DNA of 64,000 bases from Sisyra terminalis (Eukaryota > Arthropoda > Insecta > Neuroptera > Sisyridae). The translations under genes and the position numbers were made by a program. The notes under the pieces were generated by a model that saw only the letters and a list, made by a program, of their open reading frames with translations, made no database searches and was not told where the DNA came from. Location: NCBI GenBank assembly GCA_958496175.1, contig OY292276.1:21966001-22030000 (forward strand), read 5' to 3'. Within the stretch, counting starts at the first letter, position 1. Each line of letters begins with the position of its first letter. Shown here piece by piece: positions 28,301 to 41,691 of the stretch.

Positions 28301-31300
28301 AAAACAAATATTCTTTTTAAAAAAGTACTGAAGAAAACAGGAACATTTCCAGTAAGCATCCAGTCCTCAACTAATAGTGTCCTTAGGAGCGAATTAGGAG
28401 TCAAAAGAACATTACAATTTCGGAGGATACAAACAATAAAAAATAAAAATGTGCTTAGAAAATACTTGAGATTTTATGAATTTTTGTATACAAATGGGTA
28501 TTAATATGGTCAATGTTCTTACAGCTATGAATCTAAATATGTAAAAATATAAAATTTTTATTTGAAAAACCCTTTTAATTTGTTCTAATCACACACAAGT
28601 ATGTAATTATATCCATATAAATAATTAAAAATGTGTCAATATTTCCGATATCAATAAAATTTTCGCAATTCAATTTTAGGAGATACAAAATTTACTAGTT
28701 CCTCTAGTTTTACATATTTTTGATTTTAATTTTCAATAATAATTATTAAGTCACTCATTGTATTAATCAAAAATATTATATAGGTTTTATAGTGTAATTT
28801 GCAAACAAAAAGCACTAAATCAGTAATTATAAAAAATAATCTTTGAGAAAAAAAATAGTTATACAATATTATGTTCAGTGTACGAAGTCTTTAGTGTTAG
28901 CAAGCTTTTAACTAAAATTAAAAAACAAGTTTTCTTTGATTCATAAAGTAGAACAAATTTAATTTCATTTGAGAAGTTGAGCTGGGAAATATTGCATCGA
29001 GAAGTGCATTTTATGTCTCGTAAATCGGTGAAACATAAATAGAGAAACATAATTCGCTATGCTGTTTGTGTTAATTGTAATTAAACTTTCTAACTTGAAT
29101 AGTTAATAAAAAGCTTCAGTTTGAGCAGAAATGTTTATTGAGTTTAACTCGTCGTCGCTAATCCATCATACTTATTGAGTCCAAAGCCATTGACTTTCGT
29201 TTGATAGATATCTCGATTTTTTACTCTTTGAAACTCAGGTTGTCAAATACTCTAACTGAGATTCAATTAATAAATTCATGTCAATCAATGATTCGGGAAA
29301 TTTATTAAAAAAAAAAACGATTTATAAAGACATCAATTTGAAATTTTCGCCAAGTTTTCCTTGCTACGATATTTGAAAATTACAGAAGTTAAACTCAATA
29401 AAAAATTGTATTGAGAACATTTAATTTATTTGATTTTCTCAGTTTTCATTTTGCTGTTAAATTTTCAGTTCGTCGTAAATTTCATTGCAATTTCACGTAT
29501 AATCCGATACTAAATTTGATTGTAGCACAACTACTTTTAATTAAATTTTTCTTTAATTTATAATATCGATTCCGCCGAATTCAAATATAATATTTAAAAC
29601 TTTAAAGCATTCATCTCCATTTCCATGCAATTTATTTCAATAAAAACTATCTGAAATAAATTATTTTAATCATTTGAATATATTTTGTAATTTTACGCCA
29701 AATCAATTCTCAATTAGGAAATGGAAACGAAGAATAAAGCGAATAATTAAACGATTCTATTTTTGAAATAGAACACGGAAAGGTTTTGGAGAACAAAAGC
29801 TGTAGCTTTTTGGCAGAATCATGTTTTAATTTTTAAGGTTCATACTTTTAATAAAAAGTTTATCAATTTCTGATTTTATTTTTAGTTTTGTCAACGTTGA
29901 GTGTTTCATTGTTTTCGTTTATGATTTATAAAAGTGGACTTTCATTATTTTTTGAATAATAATCCTTACAGTTTAATTTAATTTAGTTTTGAATATTGTT
30001 TACCACATTTGGTATAAGTATAAAACTTTTGAACCATCAAAATAAATAAATAATAATAGAATATATTCATGAAAATTATAATCTATCGTATCTAACTTAA
30101 CCTACATAAGCTTATTCAAAATTTTATTAAAATCTGTCAACTCTTTTGTTCTATTTTTACGTAAAAGAGCACCAAACAAACATATTTTAATCTTTAACCC
30201 ATCAGATATATTAATCATGATTTTTGGAATTATTGGAAAAGGTTAAAAGTCTGAGAATCAGAATTATTAAAAAATATAAATTTAAAACACTTAACATAAT
30301 TAAAATTCAAAATATACTTTCGGTGTCGGCCTTAATTGAACAATTCGAAAATACATTCGGAATATTGAAAAATAAATACATAAGCACCCATGAATATTCC
30401 GCAACTGCATTTATAACACCATACCACAAATATTATTTAAGATGATGCAAATTTGCAAAAATATTACTGAGTATCGGTAAAAAAAGAATTGCGGTAATAG
30501 GGTTACTTCTTGTTTTAGAATTCTAGAAACCCTCCCATCAAAATCACAACCGATTGCTCGTTCACCTGTAAAAAGTAATTTTATATCTGCAAATATCATA
30601 CACCAACTAATTTACATACTTTGCATCATCATTGAATTCTACATTCGATTTAAGCTGCAACAGCATAGCAAGAATTGAGCCGCTTCAATATAATTTAACC
30701 TTCTAATATATTATTTTGTTGACGCTAGACGCTGGTTTCTAGCGTTGAATGTATTTACGTGAATACAATTTTACTTGTACGTCATCGGAAAAGAAAAATA
30801 ACGATAAATTTCATCAGCGTTTAGCGTTAAAATTAGAGCGAAAAATGAATATCAATATATCGATATAACTAGTATACTGTATTTGTTTGTGTATTGTATA
30901 TAGTTACGAGAATTAATATTTGTTCGAATCTGTATTATGTAACGGCGACCAAAAAACAGGAAATCGAATGTGAGCAGGAATAAGTAAGCTATGTAGTCTG
31001 AAATGTGCTGGGCACTCTTTTGCTCTGGAGTTGAGAAACTAACCTTGAAAATGGGGGAAATCTTCAAGAGTCAATAGCATAGAATGTAAAGAAGGCAATG
31101 AGAAAACTACAACATAAAACGTTCTAGTGACATTCCTAGTATTCTAGAATCAATAACAAAGAAATTTCTTTGTTGAAATTTTCTGACTAGGTCCCCGTTT
31201 AGATTATCGAATGGGGATCACTTGATAATCTTCATCATCTTCGCGGATGGTTATAGCCGAAGATTGTAAGAGATTGGAGGACCCAGAGCTAGTTATTCCC

Positions 31301-32486
31301 CATTAACCTGAAGAATTTTTTAAATTTATATTTTTTTTTTTATATTCAAATAAAAACTAATTAATAAAAACTGAATCAAATTAAATAATTTAATTAATAA
31401 ATAAATATTGAGTTGTGTTGGTGGACACAACCAATTCAAGAGCAGGACAAGACGATAAATTGCAATTATTGCCAAAAGGCAGATTGTGCAAATTAACTGG
31501 AAATAAAAAAAAATATTCCTGACATATTTTGATTGGTTTTGATGAGTGAGTGTCAAAATTGACGGTTTTCAGGTATAAAATCTATAGTATAGAAGTTACA
31601 CCAATGAAACTTAGAATATTGGCTGACTCTTTATCTGGCTAGTTAAAATTTTGAGCTCTCTAATCATGGTAAGTAAAAATTTGAGCTCATTAGAATTATT
31701 TGGGTTAAAATTATGAAGGTCTGAAAATACTTTGACAAAGGATATTTACTGCCCAACTATCCTTGCGATGTCTTGGCGTGCCCCAAAATCATGTAAGTCC
31801 GTAGATTGTTAAAAACAAATAAAGAGATATATTTCAAATTCGAACACAAATAAATAGGAAAGCGTATTTTTAGCAATTTGTTAATAATTAATAAATTTCA
31901 AATCCTTCTTTTTTGCTACGAAAAATTTTATAGGACACCAGCACTGAATATTTTTGCAGATTTAAAGATCTCTGGCAAGATAATGTTTCACCCAATTTTG
32001 AACTAATCTTACCCAAATATTTTATTGATTTTCTTTTTGTGAGATTTTTATATTCCATATTTTCTATCTATTGAGTGCTGTGATTTATTTCCCGTTTATT
32101 ATTTTTCACAATTAAAAAATATTTTATTCAAATATTTTCTGAACTAAAGTTTTAAAAATTTAGTATTTGCACGATATTCTAGTTAGCCTACATTTCTTTT
32201 GTTAAACTATTTTTTTCATTTGAGTTTTAAGTAAAGCATTTGGTGCTTGTATTTCAAAGTTTAATTTTAAGAATTAGTTTGTTCTACATTCCAATAAGAT
32301 AACAATAAGCGGAAAATATTATTCGCCAGTCAAAACTACACAGCCGACTTAAAATAGTTTCGAAATTAAAAGAAATTTATTTGAAAAACAAATTAATGAT
32401 GTTACTAAAGAAAATTGTCTTTAAGAGAACGACGTCCCTTGTCCTTTCTCTTTATCTGTGTTCTATTTAACAAGCTATAAAGTTAC

Positions 32487-32880
32487 CGAGTGTGAACAAG
32501 CTCCAATATCGTCGTATCGATGTTCCATTATAGCACTGGGTGTAAGCCTGTTAACGTTATCCGGAGCTTTATTTTCCTCCAACCCTCAGCTACCGAGCTT
32601 CGCGTGGCAAAGCTTTCGGTGGCGAAGGCGTGCGAGAGTTACTGAAGATCATACTCACTCCCCCGTTCCATGTGTCATTGTGTACACATACAAATAGAGC
32701 TTTTTCAACAATCTCAACAGTGTAGAACACAAATCCAGTGCAGTTGTTGATTGCATGTTTGCTCAATTCGCGGTGTTTTGCCTGTCACGCGGCTCATTGA
32801 ATCCGCGTTTCTTGGATCAGATCGGATTGCTTCCCAGTTTAGGCTCTTTCACATTCTTATCTTTCGAAATTTGTTTCAAC
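32487..32880 (-). promoter_or_regulatory. CpG-richer patch; candidate alternative promoter/first exon
   Basis: The region has clearly more C, G and CpG than its surroundings (for example TCCGGAGC, CGAAGCTCGGTAGC, CGCGGATTC). On the minus strand an initiator-like TTCAGTAACTC lies near 32645 and a possible donor CACTCG|GTAACT at 32487, giving a conceivable non-coding exon upstream of the receptor's 25377 acceptor. The 79-codon plus-strand ORF (32458-32697) has no homology I recognise. The evidence is compositional only. Confidence 0.3.
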
Positions 32881-35800
32881 GCTTTTAGTATTCACTGAAG
32901 AATTATTTATGCGTCAAACTGCCGTCGTTTACACCTTTGGGAGATTTCATGATTTGCATAAAGTTTTCTTTCATCTAACTGTTCAACCCATTTTTAATTA
33001 CCTTAAATGCTTGTAATATTTAACTTTAAATCTATAAATAATAAAATAAACTCAGTGTTTTATTTTAAAAAAAAACCTTTTCTATATTTATCCATAATTT
33101 TTCAATCATCATTAATGAAAATGATTGACATGTTTGTTGTTATAACTTTAATTTTCTCAATTTTTGTGTTTTGTAATTTTTATAGAACCTAAAATAATTT
33201 CTTTGTGTCTATGACAGAATCAAATCATCACTAATATTGTTTAAATATTCGAAATGCCGTGAAAGAAGCTTTCACAAGCTGTTGAGTTAATAAGAAGAGA
33301 CAAAATAATCTTTTTAAAATTAATAAACTTAATGGAAATTATTTTGCAAATTAATATCCACAGTTTCTTTACGTATTTCTTTTCTTTTATTCACATAAAA
33401 AATTCAAGTTTAGTCTGCTAATTTTAATTTTTGATAAAAATTTAGTAATTAATCTTTGTTCAAAATAAATATTTCTATAAGCTTTGTCAATTATTACGTA
33501 GGTTTTCTTTTAACTGAAGAACGAACTACTCCAATTTTGGTGGATTTCGGCACAACTCATTATTTTGCTCATAATGTGGTAGGTACAATCTTAAAGAACA
33601 TTAAAGAATATTAAGATTGTTTAGAAGTGAGGTGGGGAATAATGAGAAAAGAGAGGATTTCTCTATGCTTATAGGGAGGCGTTGTAGATATTTCAATAAG
33701 GCTTTTATACACTCGGATTGAATTTTGACACGATTTTCTATCTTTACGTTAAAATATTTTGCTTAGGAACCCATCAAGGTTAACGATTTTGATATTAATC
33801 GTTGCAAAATATTTCAAAGACTTTGTCGCTATTTTTTCAAAAAAAGTTCATTTCTACGAAAAAAGTTATCATAGCTGGATTGCGATCACGCATAACTTTC
33901 TTCATTTACTCTGTGTTAAGCGGTAAAAAATTATGAAACTTTACGATTTGTTTACCCCGTTAATAAGCCCCAAATCGAGTTGAAATTTTACAGTGACATG
34001 GGTCAAATGGTTGATAACCTACAGTATTAATTTCAATTTTTTCTCATTGCTTGTGATTTTCTTATAAGCAATCTTAAGGGACGTCCAACATATAACTGGA
34101 GAATTGATAAAAATTCAACCTACCTACTAATATAAAGTTAAATTATTTTGTTTCCAACATTAACAACAAAATATTAACTTTCTTGATCCTACTCCAATTC
34201 CATAAACCATAATTTAATTTGCTTAATATGAATAAGAAGACACGGAGAAGATCAATAAGCATAACTAGCCTAACGATTAAGTATCAAAAAAACATTCTTG
34301 GAACAAAAAATACAAGTGAAATTGAACATAAACTTTGTAAATATGGTATGTTCTGTTTTGTCGTTATTTTGTTTTCTCATAACAACCATATAAACAAAAT
34401 AAATTATTCGTAATGATTCATCTTACTTTGATCCTTCCGAGTGTTGTAAAATATGTAAGTGTCTAAAACAATAAAATATAAAATATACACTAAAATCTAA
34501 AGGAAATATATTTTTATTATTTTCTTGGAAATAAATGTATTTCTGTATGTCTTAGTAAGACATCTCTTGAAAACTTTTTAAATTTTTTCAAGTTATCTTA
34601 ACGGTCGTTTAAATATACAATTTTCTGATCGGACATTTTGTCAGGTAGGGAATTGATTTAATCAAAAGTTTGTGATTTTATTGTACGAAAAGTTTAAAAA
34701 ACGGATTCAGAAATAATGAAAGTCGAGTAATATATGGAAATTTTATGAAAGCCTTAAGCTAAAGTATTGACGTTTCAATTGAAATTCAAAGAAGTCTAAT
34801 AAAGCAATTTTAAATCGATTACACTTGATGGAAATCTGAATTCCGTAGAAAGGTTAACATTCAAATAAGACTGATCATACAAAAGAAAATTTGCTTGAAA
34901 ATAATTCCCTTCCTTCATCCTTTCGTTTAATTGATTTTTGTTTTACATAATATAATTTGTTGTCAATAGATTTAAGTTTTATTTATGTTTAAAGGTCATG
35001 TTTTTACTTCTTTACACAATAAATACGTATAAGAAATAATTAATTTGAGCATTTATAATTTTTTTTTAGTTATTCTACCTATGTCAGTACTGAAACGTTT
35101 TTCTTATAATGAATATGAATTTAAATAAGTTGAATAAAGTGTATACTTGATACTGATTAATTATTGTGAAATGAAAGATAACCCTTCTTTCACTACTTCT
35201 ATACATTTTAAAGGGGTTGTTTATCCATACATTTCATTTATTGCTTAGCTTATGACTATTATTTTGGACTCATAAATGATAAGCTTGAACATACCTAAAT
35301 ATACCTGATATAGTATGTAGGTATTTTACAAATCGCAAAGACGATAAATTAAGACAGCTTTAATTTTGAAATAAGTTAAAGAATTGAGGTAAATAAGATA
35401 ATACTGTATTAAGTATAATAACTTAATGATAATCTTTAATCTGGTCACTAATGTACCAAAGGTATTACCCCTAGTAAATTAAAGTCAAGTGAATAAACAA
35501 AACTAAACTAAACATAACTTTTACGGTTATTTTTATATTTATTATAGCTTTAAATTAAAGAATGAAGAAATTTATACTTTAAGATATTAAAGGGTATATT
35601 TTGGTTTCAACTGTCGTCGTTCTTTTTCTTTACTTATTAATTTGTTTTTTCCTTGCAAACTTTTAATGATATCCTTAAAGATGGCTTGTAATTAATGCTC
35701 GTATATAATGTTTTGAAAAAAAAATCTTATTCATATCAAATATTTATTTAATTTTCTTAATAAACTCATACTTTTGTGAAATTAATTAAACTCAATAGCT

Positions 35801-37620
35801 TATAGTTATTATTCAGGCTCTCTGGGTACTTTCAGTAGAAAGCATTTTTCATAAAAAGATTTTAAAGTACAGACAGAAAGGTTTCATTCTACCGTATAAT
35901 TTTTTAACTATGCGAGTGTTTTATATAATAAAATTCTGCAAGGATTTTCTTTAGAAAAAATTACTTCTAAAAATACTTTTTTTTTTCGCCTGTGATGAAA
36001 ATAAATTAGCTTTAATCTGAATACTGTCGTGCTTTGATTTTGATATTTTTTCATGTATTTATGGAGAAATTGTGTTGGAAAATAAACCCAAGAGAAATTT
36101 TTCTTTAAAAATAAATACATATTTTCGAAAAAGTATATAATGAAAATCATTGTTGCAGAATTGATTTATTTAGTGACCTTTCATTTGGTTTTATTTACTA
36201 AATCGTATTCGTTTTCATCACCAACCATTCGTATTTTTATTTCTAGTAATGTTAAAGAGCGATACTTCCGGAATCGAAAACTTACCACGTTCTATTCAAT
36301 ATTACTATAAAGATTTTTCCAATATGTGATAATCGAGGAAAAAACAAAGCCACGTACATATGCTCCTTATTTGCTTTCATCTTCATTTTGTTTGAATTCT
36401 TTTCCATCCATTTCGGTTTATTTGAACAGGAAGAAAATGTTTGGTGTCATTATATAAGCTCCCCGTTTGACTTAAGAAAATTATTTCAACTTTTACAGAT
36501 TGAAGTTGGCGGTTTTTCATTTTTGAAAAGTTTATCGCTGTGCAAATATGATAATGTCTTCCGGAAAATTTTGTTGAGTTTTTAGATTTTGCTGGACGCG
36601 AAACAGGATATTTTGATGTTTTACGATTTTGGTTAGAAGTTGGCAGAGACAGTTATTGGTTTCGTTCCAGGAAAACTTTACAATTTTCTCGTAAGTGGAA
36701 TATCCTAGAGAGAACAGTAAACTAATTTATAATAGAAATTTCTGTTTTCAAATTCAAATATAATCTGACGCTCTCAAATATGATAAGGGTTGAAACATAT
36801 AATCATGAATACAATTTTAAAGGAGAATATATCCAACGAAACCTTCTCTACATCGACAGGGATACTTTTATCGTCCGAATATTGAATACTTTCAACGTTA
36901 TTTGAAATTGAGGTTTAGTTTAACTAGTTTGACGACGAAATTGCCATTTAAATAGTATGTTGGGAAGTTTGAAAGTTTTATAATTATTTAAAATGAAACA
37001 AACAAAGTAGGGATGTAGACGTAAAATGAATTTCTGTTTGACATAAAGATAGATACTTGTATAAAAGCTAAAGGCAATCTATATTATTATGTAACTGATA
37101 CTACTGGAAAATTTAGAACGAAACCTTTGAAAATAAATTTTTAACTAGACACTCAACAAATATTTACGGAAACTACAATGGCAAAATAAAATTAACGAAA
37201 TCAATACTTAACTCTTGCAAAATATTTTATTTATTAAAAAATCAATTTTTCTCTACTAAGCTTTATGTATACAAATTAAATGTTCATTAGTTCAAAATTG
37301 CAAATCTCTTACAGTTGTTTCCCGTTTTGAAATTTGTACACAATATTGTATTTGCATAAGCGTATGTTTTAATTAAATTTATAAAAAGCAATAGTTTCAC
37401 ATCAACAGATACAGCTACTGATTCAGTAGGTTCTAAAGAAAGATTTTTTATCTTTATTTTGCGCCAAAATTGATATTTTCAGAAGGATAGCGATTTCTCC
37501 AAAATATAACTAAACAATGAATATCCTGAAGGTTAGTTATAGTTGGTACTGTGAGGGATGCTGCTTGTAACTAAGAGATATGGTTTTAATATTCCACAAT
37601 CATGGTTTTAGTAAACTTCA

Positions 37621-37705
37621 ATTTATTTATTTATTTACAGTTATTATAATAAAGCCTTACAGGACAACGTTTGCCGAGGTTCAACTAGGAATAATAATTT
37701 ATTCC
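37621..37705 (-). mobile_element. LINE 3' end (AAAT-type tail)
   Basis: The minus strand reads CCTCGGCAAACGTTGTCCTG, then TAAGGCTTTATTATAATAAC and a tail TGTAAATAAATAAATAAA. GC-richer sequence followed by AATAA-rich simple tails is the usual 3' end of jockey/I-group LINEs. No coding part is recognisable next to it, so it is a very short 5'-truncated copy. Confidence 0.45.
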
Positions 37706-40700
37706 TTAAAAAAAGTTTAACTATAAAGTGTGTAAGCTTTTGTTGGTAGATGTAGTTAAATTTAAAAATGTTTTGATCTTACTTTCTAACTAGACAACTA
37801 ATAGGAGAAAAAAATTATAAATCGGATATTTTTGACTATAGGTTTTAACGGAAATACCTGTTTTGAGAATCTGCATCTATTTTGACTTTTTCTGTGTTAT
37901 GTCTATGATTATGTACGAATGAATCTTATCAACCATAAAATTTTAATTATAGTATTTTTGTACTGATATAGTAGCATAAGACTTCTCATAAGACTGCATT
38001 TTATGGCTAAAATCCATTGAATTCAACTACATTTAAATTTATTGACATTAAGAAATTTTAAATAGGAATTCGCTCTTTTCTGAAGTTATATTTGATGTCG
38101 CATCATATGTAACAATACATATGCCAGGTTCTTAGAAGGGTTATGTTAAATAGAGATAATCTAAAAGCAGGGAAAACATAACTTTCCGCTTATTGTACTA
38201 CAAAACAAATATAGGAAATTATTATTTGTGAAATTCACGAAATTTACAAAATAAATTATTAAGATGGTGAGACTTTGTTTACAATGGAGAAGGTAAGAGT
38301 ATAGAACTAAAAGAAAATGAAGAACAGGTCGCTAACTCTCCGTAGATTTTGAAAAAAATAAAATACGATTTATAAATATTTTTTATCTAAGAAAGAGTAA
38401 ATCATTGTTTCATAATACTTTTATTATAACCAAACATATATACATGTATTTAAGTACATGCATATTGATAATTAAAAATACGGCAAATCAATTTTGAGTG
38501 GTACGAAGTTCATAGGGTCCTCTAGTATAATAATAGTGCACACGTTTAAAGCTGTACGGTATTAGACATTTTTTTTAGTTTTACGAGAAACAAAGATTCG
38601 TAAATACAAGTACGAAAGTCATAATATTGCCGTTAAATTCTGAAAATTGAAATATATCACGATAACAATTCATCCGGTCTTTTATAAGAGGAAGTAAACT
38701 TTGAAATAATAATATCATATCAACGAGTAAATACTTAAAATGAATATCAAAATAATTTATAATTAATTAAAAAAATTATATGTTTGCGCAACCATTTTTT
38801 TATATATTGGTAGTATAAAGAGAAAAATAAGTGGCATCGTAGTTTTGTTGCTAAAACAGTGATGAAAGAAAAATTTTCTATAAGATTTATCTTTAATTTC
38901 AAAGTTTTATAAACTTAACTTTTTTCCCATATTTTAACTATTTATAATGAATCTCACATAGTTGAAAATAAGAGAGTGACATTATGGTTTTGGATTAATA
39001 CTCTTAAAATTCATGCACGTTTATATATATTGATGGTAGCTATAATATTAATACAATTTTTGGAGAGTTTTAAACGACTCCTATCATGAAGCAATTGCAT
39101 TATCGATTTGCCAAAACCTAACTATTGGGTTTAAAACTCCTCATATCTAACTTTTTTGTATTGTAAAATTTTGTAAAAATAGTAATAAAAAAATAAAGAT
39201 AAACATCCGATGATCGTTATATTTTTAATTCGGTTTGTTTAGGAGATATTGATTTTAACCTTAAGTTTTTCTGGTCATTTTTCTATGTTAAAGAATAGAG
39301 ATTGATTGGATGTCATAGAGTCAATTAAATGTTCGGTCAACCGGAACTGTTGGAAACTAATACGAAACAGTTTAGACTCTAAGTTTAATACGTAAGTACA
39401 CTTCAAAATACATAGTATGTAATTTAATCTATAATATGTTCAGAAAGTTGTGAATCACAAATTAAATTAAATTTCAGTAGGTAATTATGTTTTTCAACGA
39501 AGACATCTAAATGACTAAAGTGTTATGTTTAAATTATTATTACCATCATTGACTAAGTTCTCTTCAATCAATATCTGGTTACAAACTTTGAACAAGAGTT
39601 AATTTCTAATCGCTTGATTTCTGAACTTATTTAAGTATCAATACAAAGTAACCAAAGAAAAACGCATTCGCAATTGTTTTATTACTATGCCACCAAAGAA
39701 AAGGATGATATCTTTTTAATTGTCAAGCTGAGGTTGGAAATGTAAAAGAGACTGAAAATTATTTTGCTTTTACCTATTGTCACATGAACAAGAATTAAAT
39801 TAAGGGGAAACACCTGAGTTTATCTTATTTTTATTTTAACAACGGATACCATTACTTGGAATGTAAATTTTATAGATTTTAGCACCTCATAATTTACTTT
39901 CACTAATGATACATAACTTATAGCAGGATCTTGAGAAAACATTTAGGTTAATTTATGGAGGCGGATTGAATCGGTGAAAAGCTTGAATCCAAGATGAGCA
40001 ATAATATGATCTAATTTGTTCAGTGTGAGGGGGTTGATTGTAAAAACAATAAGGAACAAATAAAGGTAAAAGTGCTCCAAAAAAAGATAAATAAACATTT
40101 TAAGCTTACGGAAACACCCTAAGACCTTCTGAGGGTGTTCGAAAATATACGTGGACGAATATTTGTTCGCAGCCGGTTAGTCAAAATGAAAAGATCGAAA
40201 ATATTAAGGGTAGGTATTATTACGTTAAGATAGTAAAATTTATCTTCTAGGTAAAATTTTATCTGAAGGATAAAGAAAACATGCGTATTTTTACCTAAGA
40301 GTAGTGATTTGTGTAGGAAGAGTGTATAAAATTTATTTAACAGTTAAAATTTTATCTGTATACGCAATATATATTAAATAACTGTTTTAAGAATATGGTC
40401 TCTATATTCATGAGTAAAATTCCGGCTCAAAAAGAACAAACTATGGGATAAATTTGTGAAATATTAAGAGTATGCTACGCGTCTGAACACACAATTGGAG
40501 TCCGATCAAAGGTCACATTTTGGATAACTCCAAAACCGATTGCATTTCCATAATTTAAACTTTAAACTAAAAATATGATAAACCAAAACTCTACTAAACG
40601 TGACATAAAAATTAATTATCCGGGAAAAAAAGACAAAATGCGTGTTTCATTTATGGATAAGTAATATACAGCAAAAATGTAAAGGATTAATCTAACCGAT

Positions 40701-41264
40701 AATTTTTTATCTCTCAAATATTTGTCTATCCATGAGTGAAAATATCGGCCCTAAAGGAACGTAATATTAATTAAGTTGTGTGACCAAACTAAATCTATAG
40801 TTTATAAAACTGGAATTAGAATAAATATTGCAGAAGCTACATTTAGCATAGATGGTCATTTGGCTTTGCACTCTTCAACAAACGCCACAAAGAAATGCAA
40901 CCATTAAGCATTTTAATGAGGTCGTATGACAAAACAGAACAAAGGTAAAACAAAAAAATCCGTATTTTTGTCGAGTGTCGAATGCTTCTATTTTTATGTT
41001 TTTCAAATGTACAAACTTTCTAAACGTATATTTAAATGAATTGCATGATATGTATACTTCGAATTTCTATGGTGGTATTTATCCGGTCATGGATAAACAA
41101 CACATCTGAGATTAGAAACAAATTAAAAAGTTGTGATTGGAATAACAGACCTTAAAAATAATGGAGGAAATTAAATGTACAAATCAAATCGCAAATATTG
41201 TATTATCGGGAATGTAGAATTCGACGGAGAAAGAACAATCGTTTATGTGGTGATTAATAAAAAA

Positions 41265-41395
41265 AGTTAAATGGATGGGTCACATTTTACGAGGCAATAA
41301 GCTCATTTGATGCTATGTAAGGAAATATAAGTAAAAGGACACAAGAAAAATAGGAATTACAAAAAGGATAAAAATCCTGAACCTATTACTAAAAA
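41265..41395 (+). pseudogene. LINE C-terminal fragment (LKWMGHILR motif)
   Basis: The plus strand encodes KLKWMGHILRGNKLI, then a stop and KDTRKIGITKR. The consensus of endonuclease-RT LINEs here is RRLRWxGHVLR...GxRxxGRPK. Only about 40 codons remain. It lies just before the hAT-like element at 41409. Confidence 0.5.
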
Positions 41396-41408
41396 TAATG
41401 GTCTTTGT

Positions 41409-41691
41409 CAGTGTTTCCAAACTTTTTTTCTTGCGGAACTCTTTAAGAAGTGTTTACGGATCGTGGAAGCCTTACCATACCTAAAATTAGGTTAGATAAA
41501 CTGGCTAGTTTAGACAGATATATGATATCAATTTTACATATTTATTAAAAATGTACAAGTAATGTCTCAAATTAATAGTTTGATGCATTGTAATGAAAAC
41601 ATTGAAGTTTATCTTACGAATATTTTAAAAATCATACGACCACATGTCTCGTGGATCTCCAGGGATCCACGGAACCCATTTTGGGAATCAA
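41409..41691. mobile_element. hAT-like MITE
   Basis: The left end reads CAGTGTTTCCAAAC followed by TTGCGGAACTC; the right end reads GGATCCACGGAACCC then TTTTGGGAATCA. CAGxGTTTCCCAAAC...GCGGAACCC with its inverse at the other side is the standard appearance of short hAT derivatives. No coding sequence is present, and no perfect 8-bp duplication was seen, so the right limit is approximate. Confidence 0.55.

Noticed and set aside
31190..31310. GC-richer phrases (GGTCCCCGTTTAG, TCTTCGCGGATGG) suggesting a LINE tail or MITE
   Set aside because: No consistent protein reading or inverted ends could be established.
32458..32697. 79-codon plus ORF in the 32.5-kb island
   Set aside because: No homology recognised; it is explained by local GC content.
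40113..40139. 8-bp hairpin AACACCCT...AGGGTGTT
   Set aside because: Short arms are expected by chance in 64 kb, and there is no associated feature.
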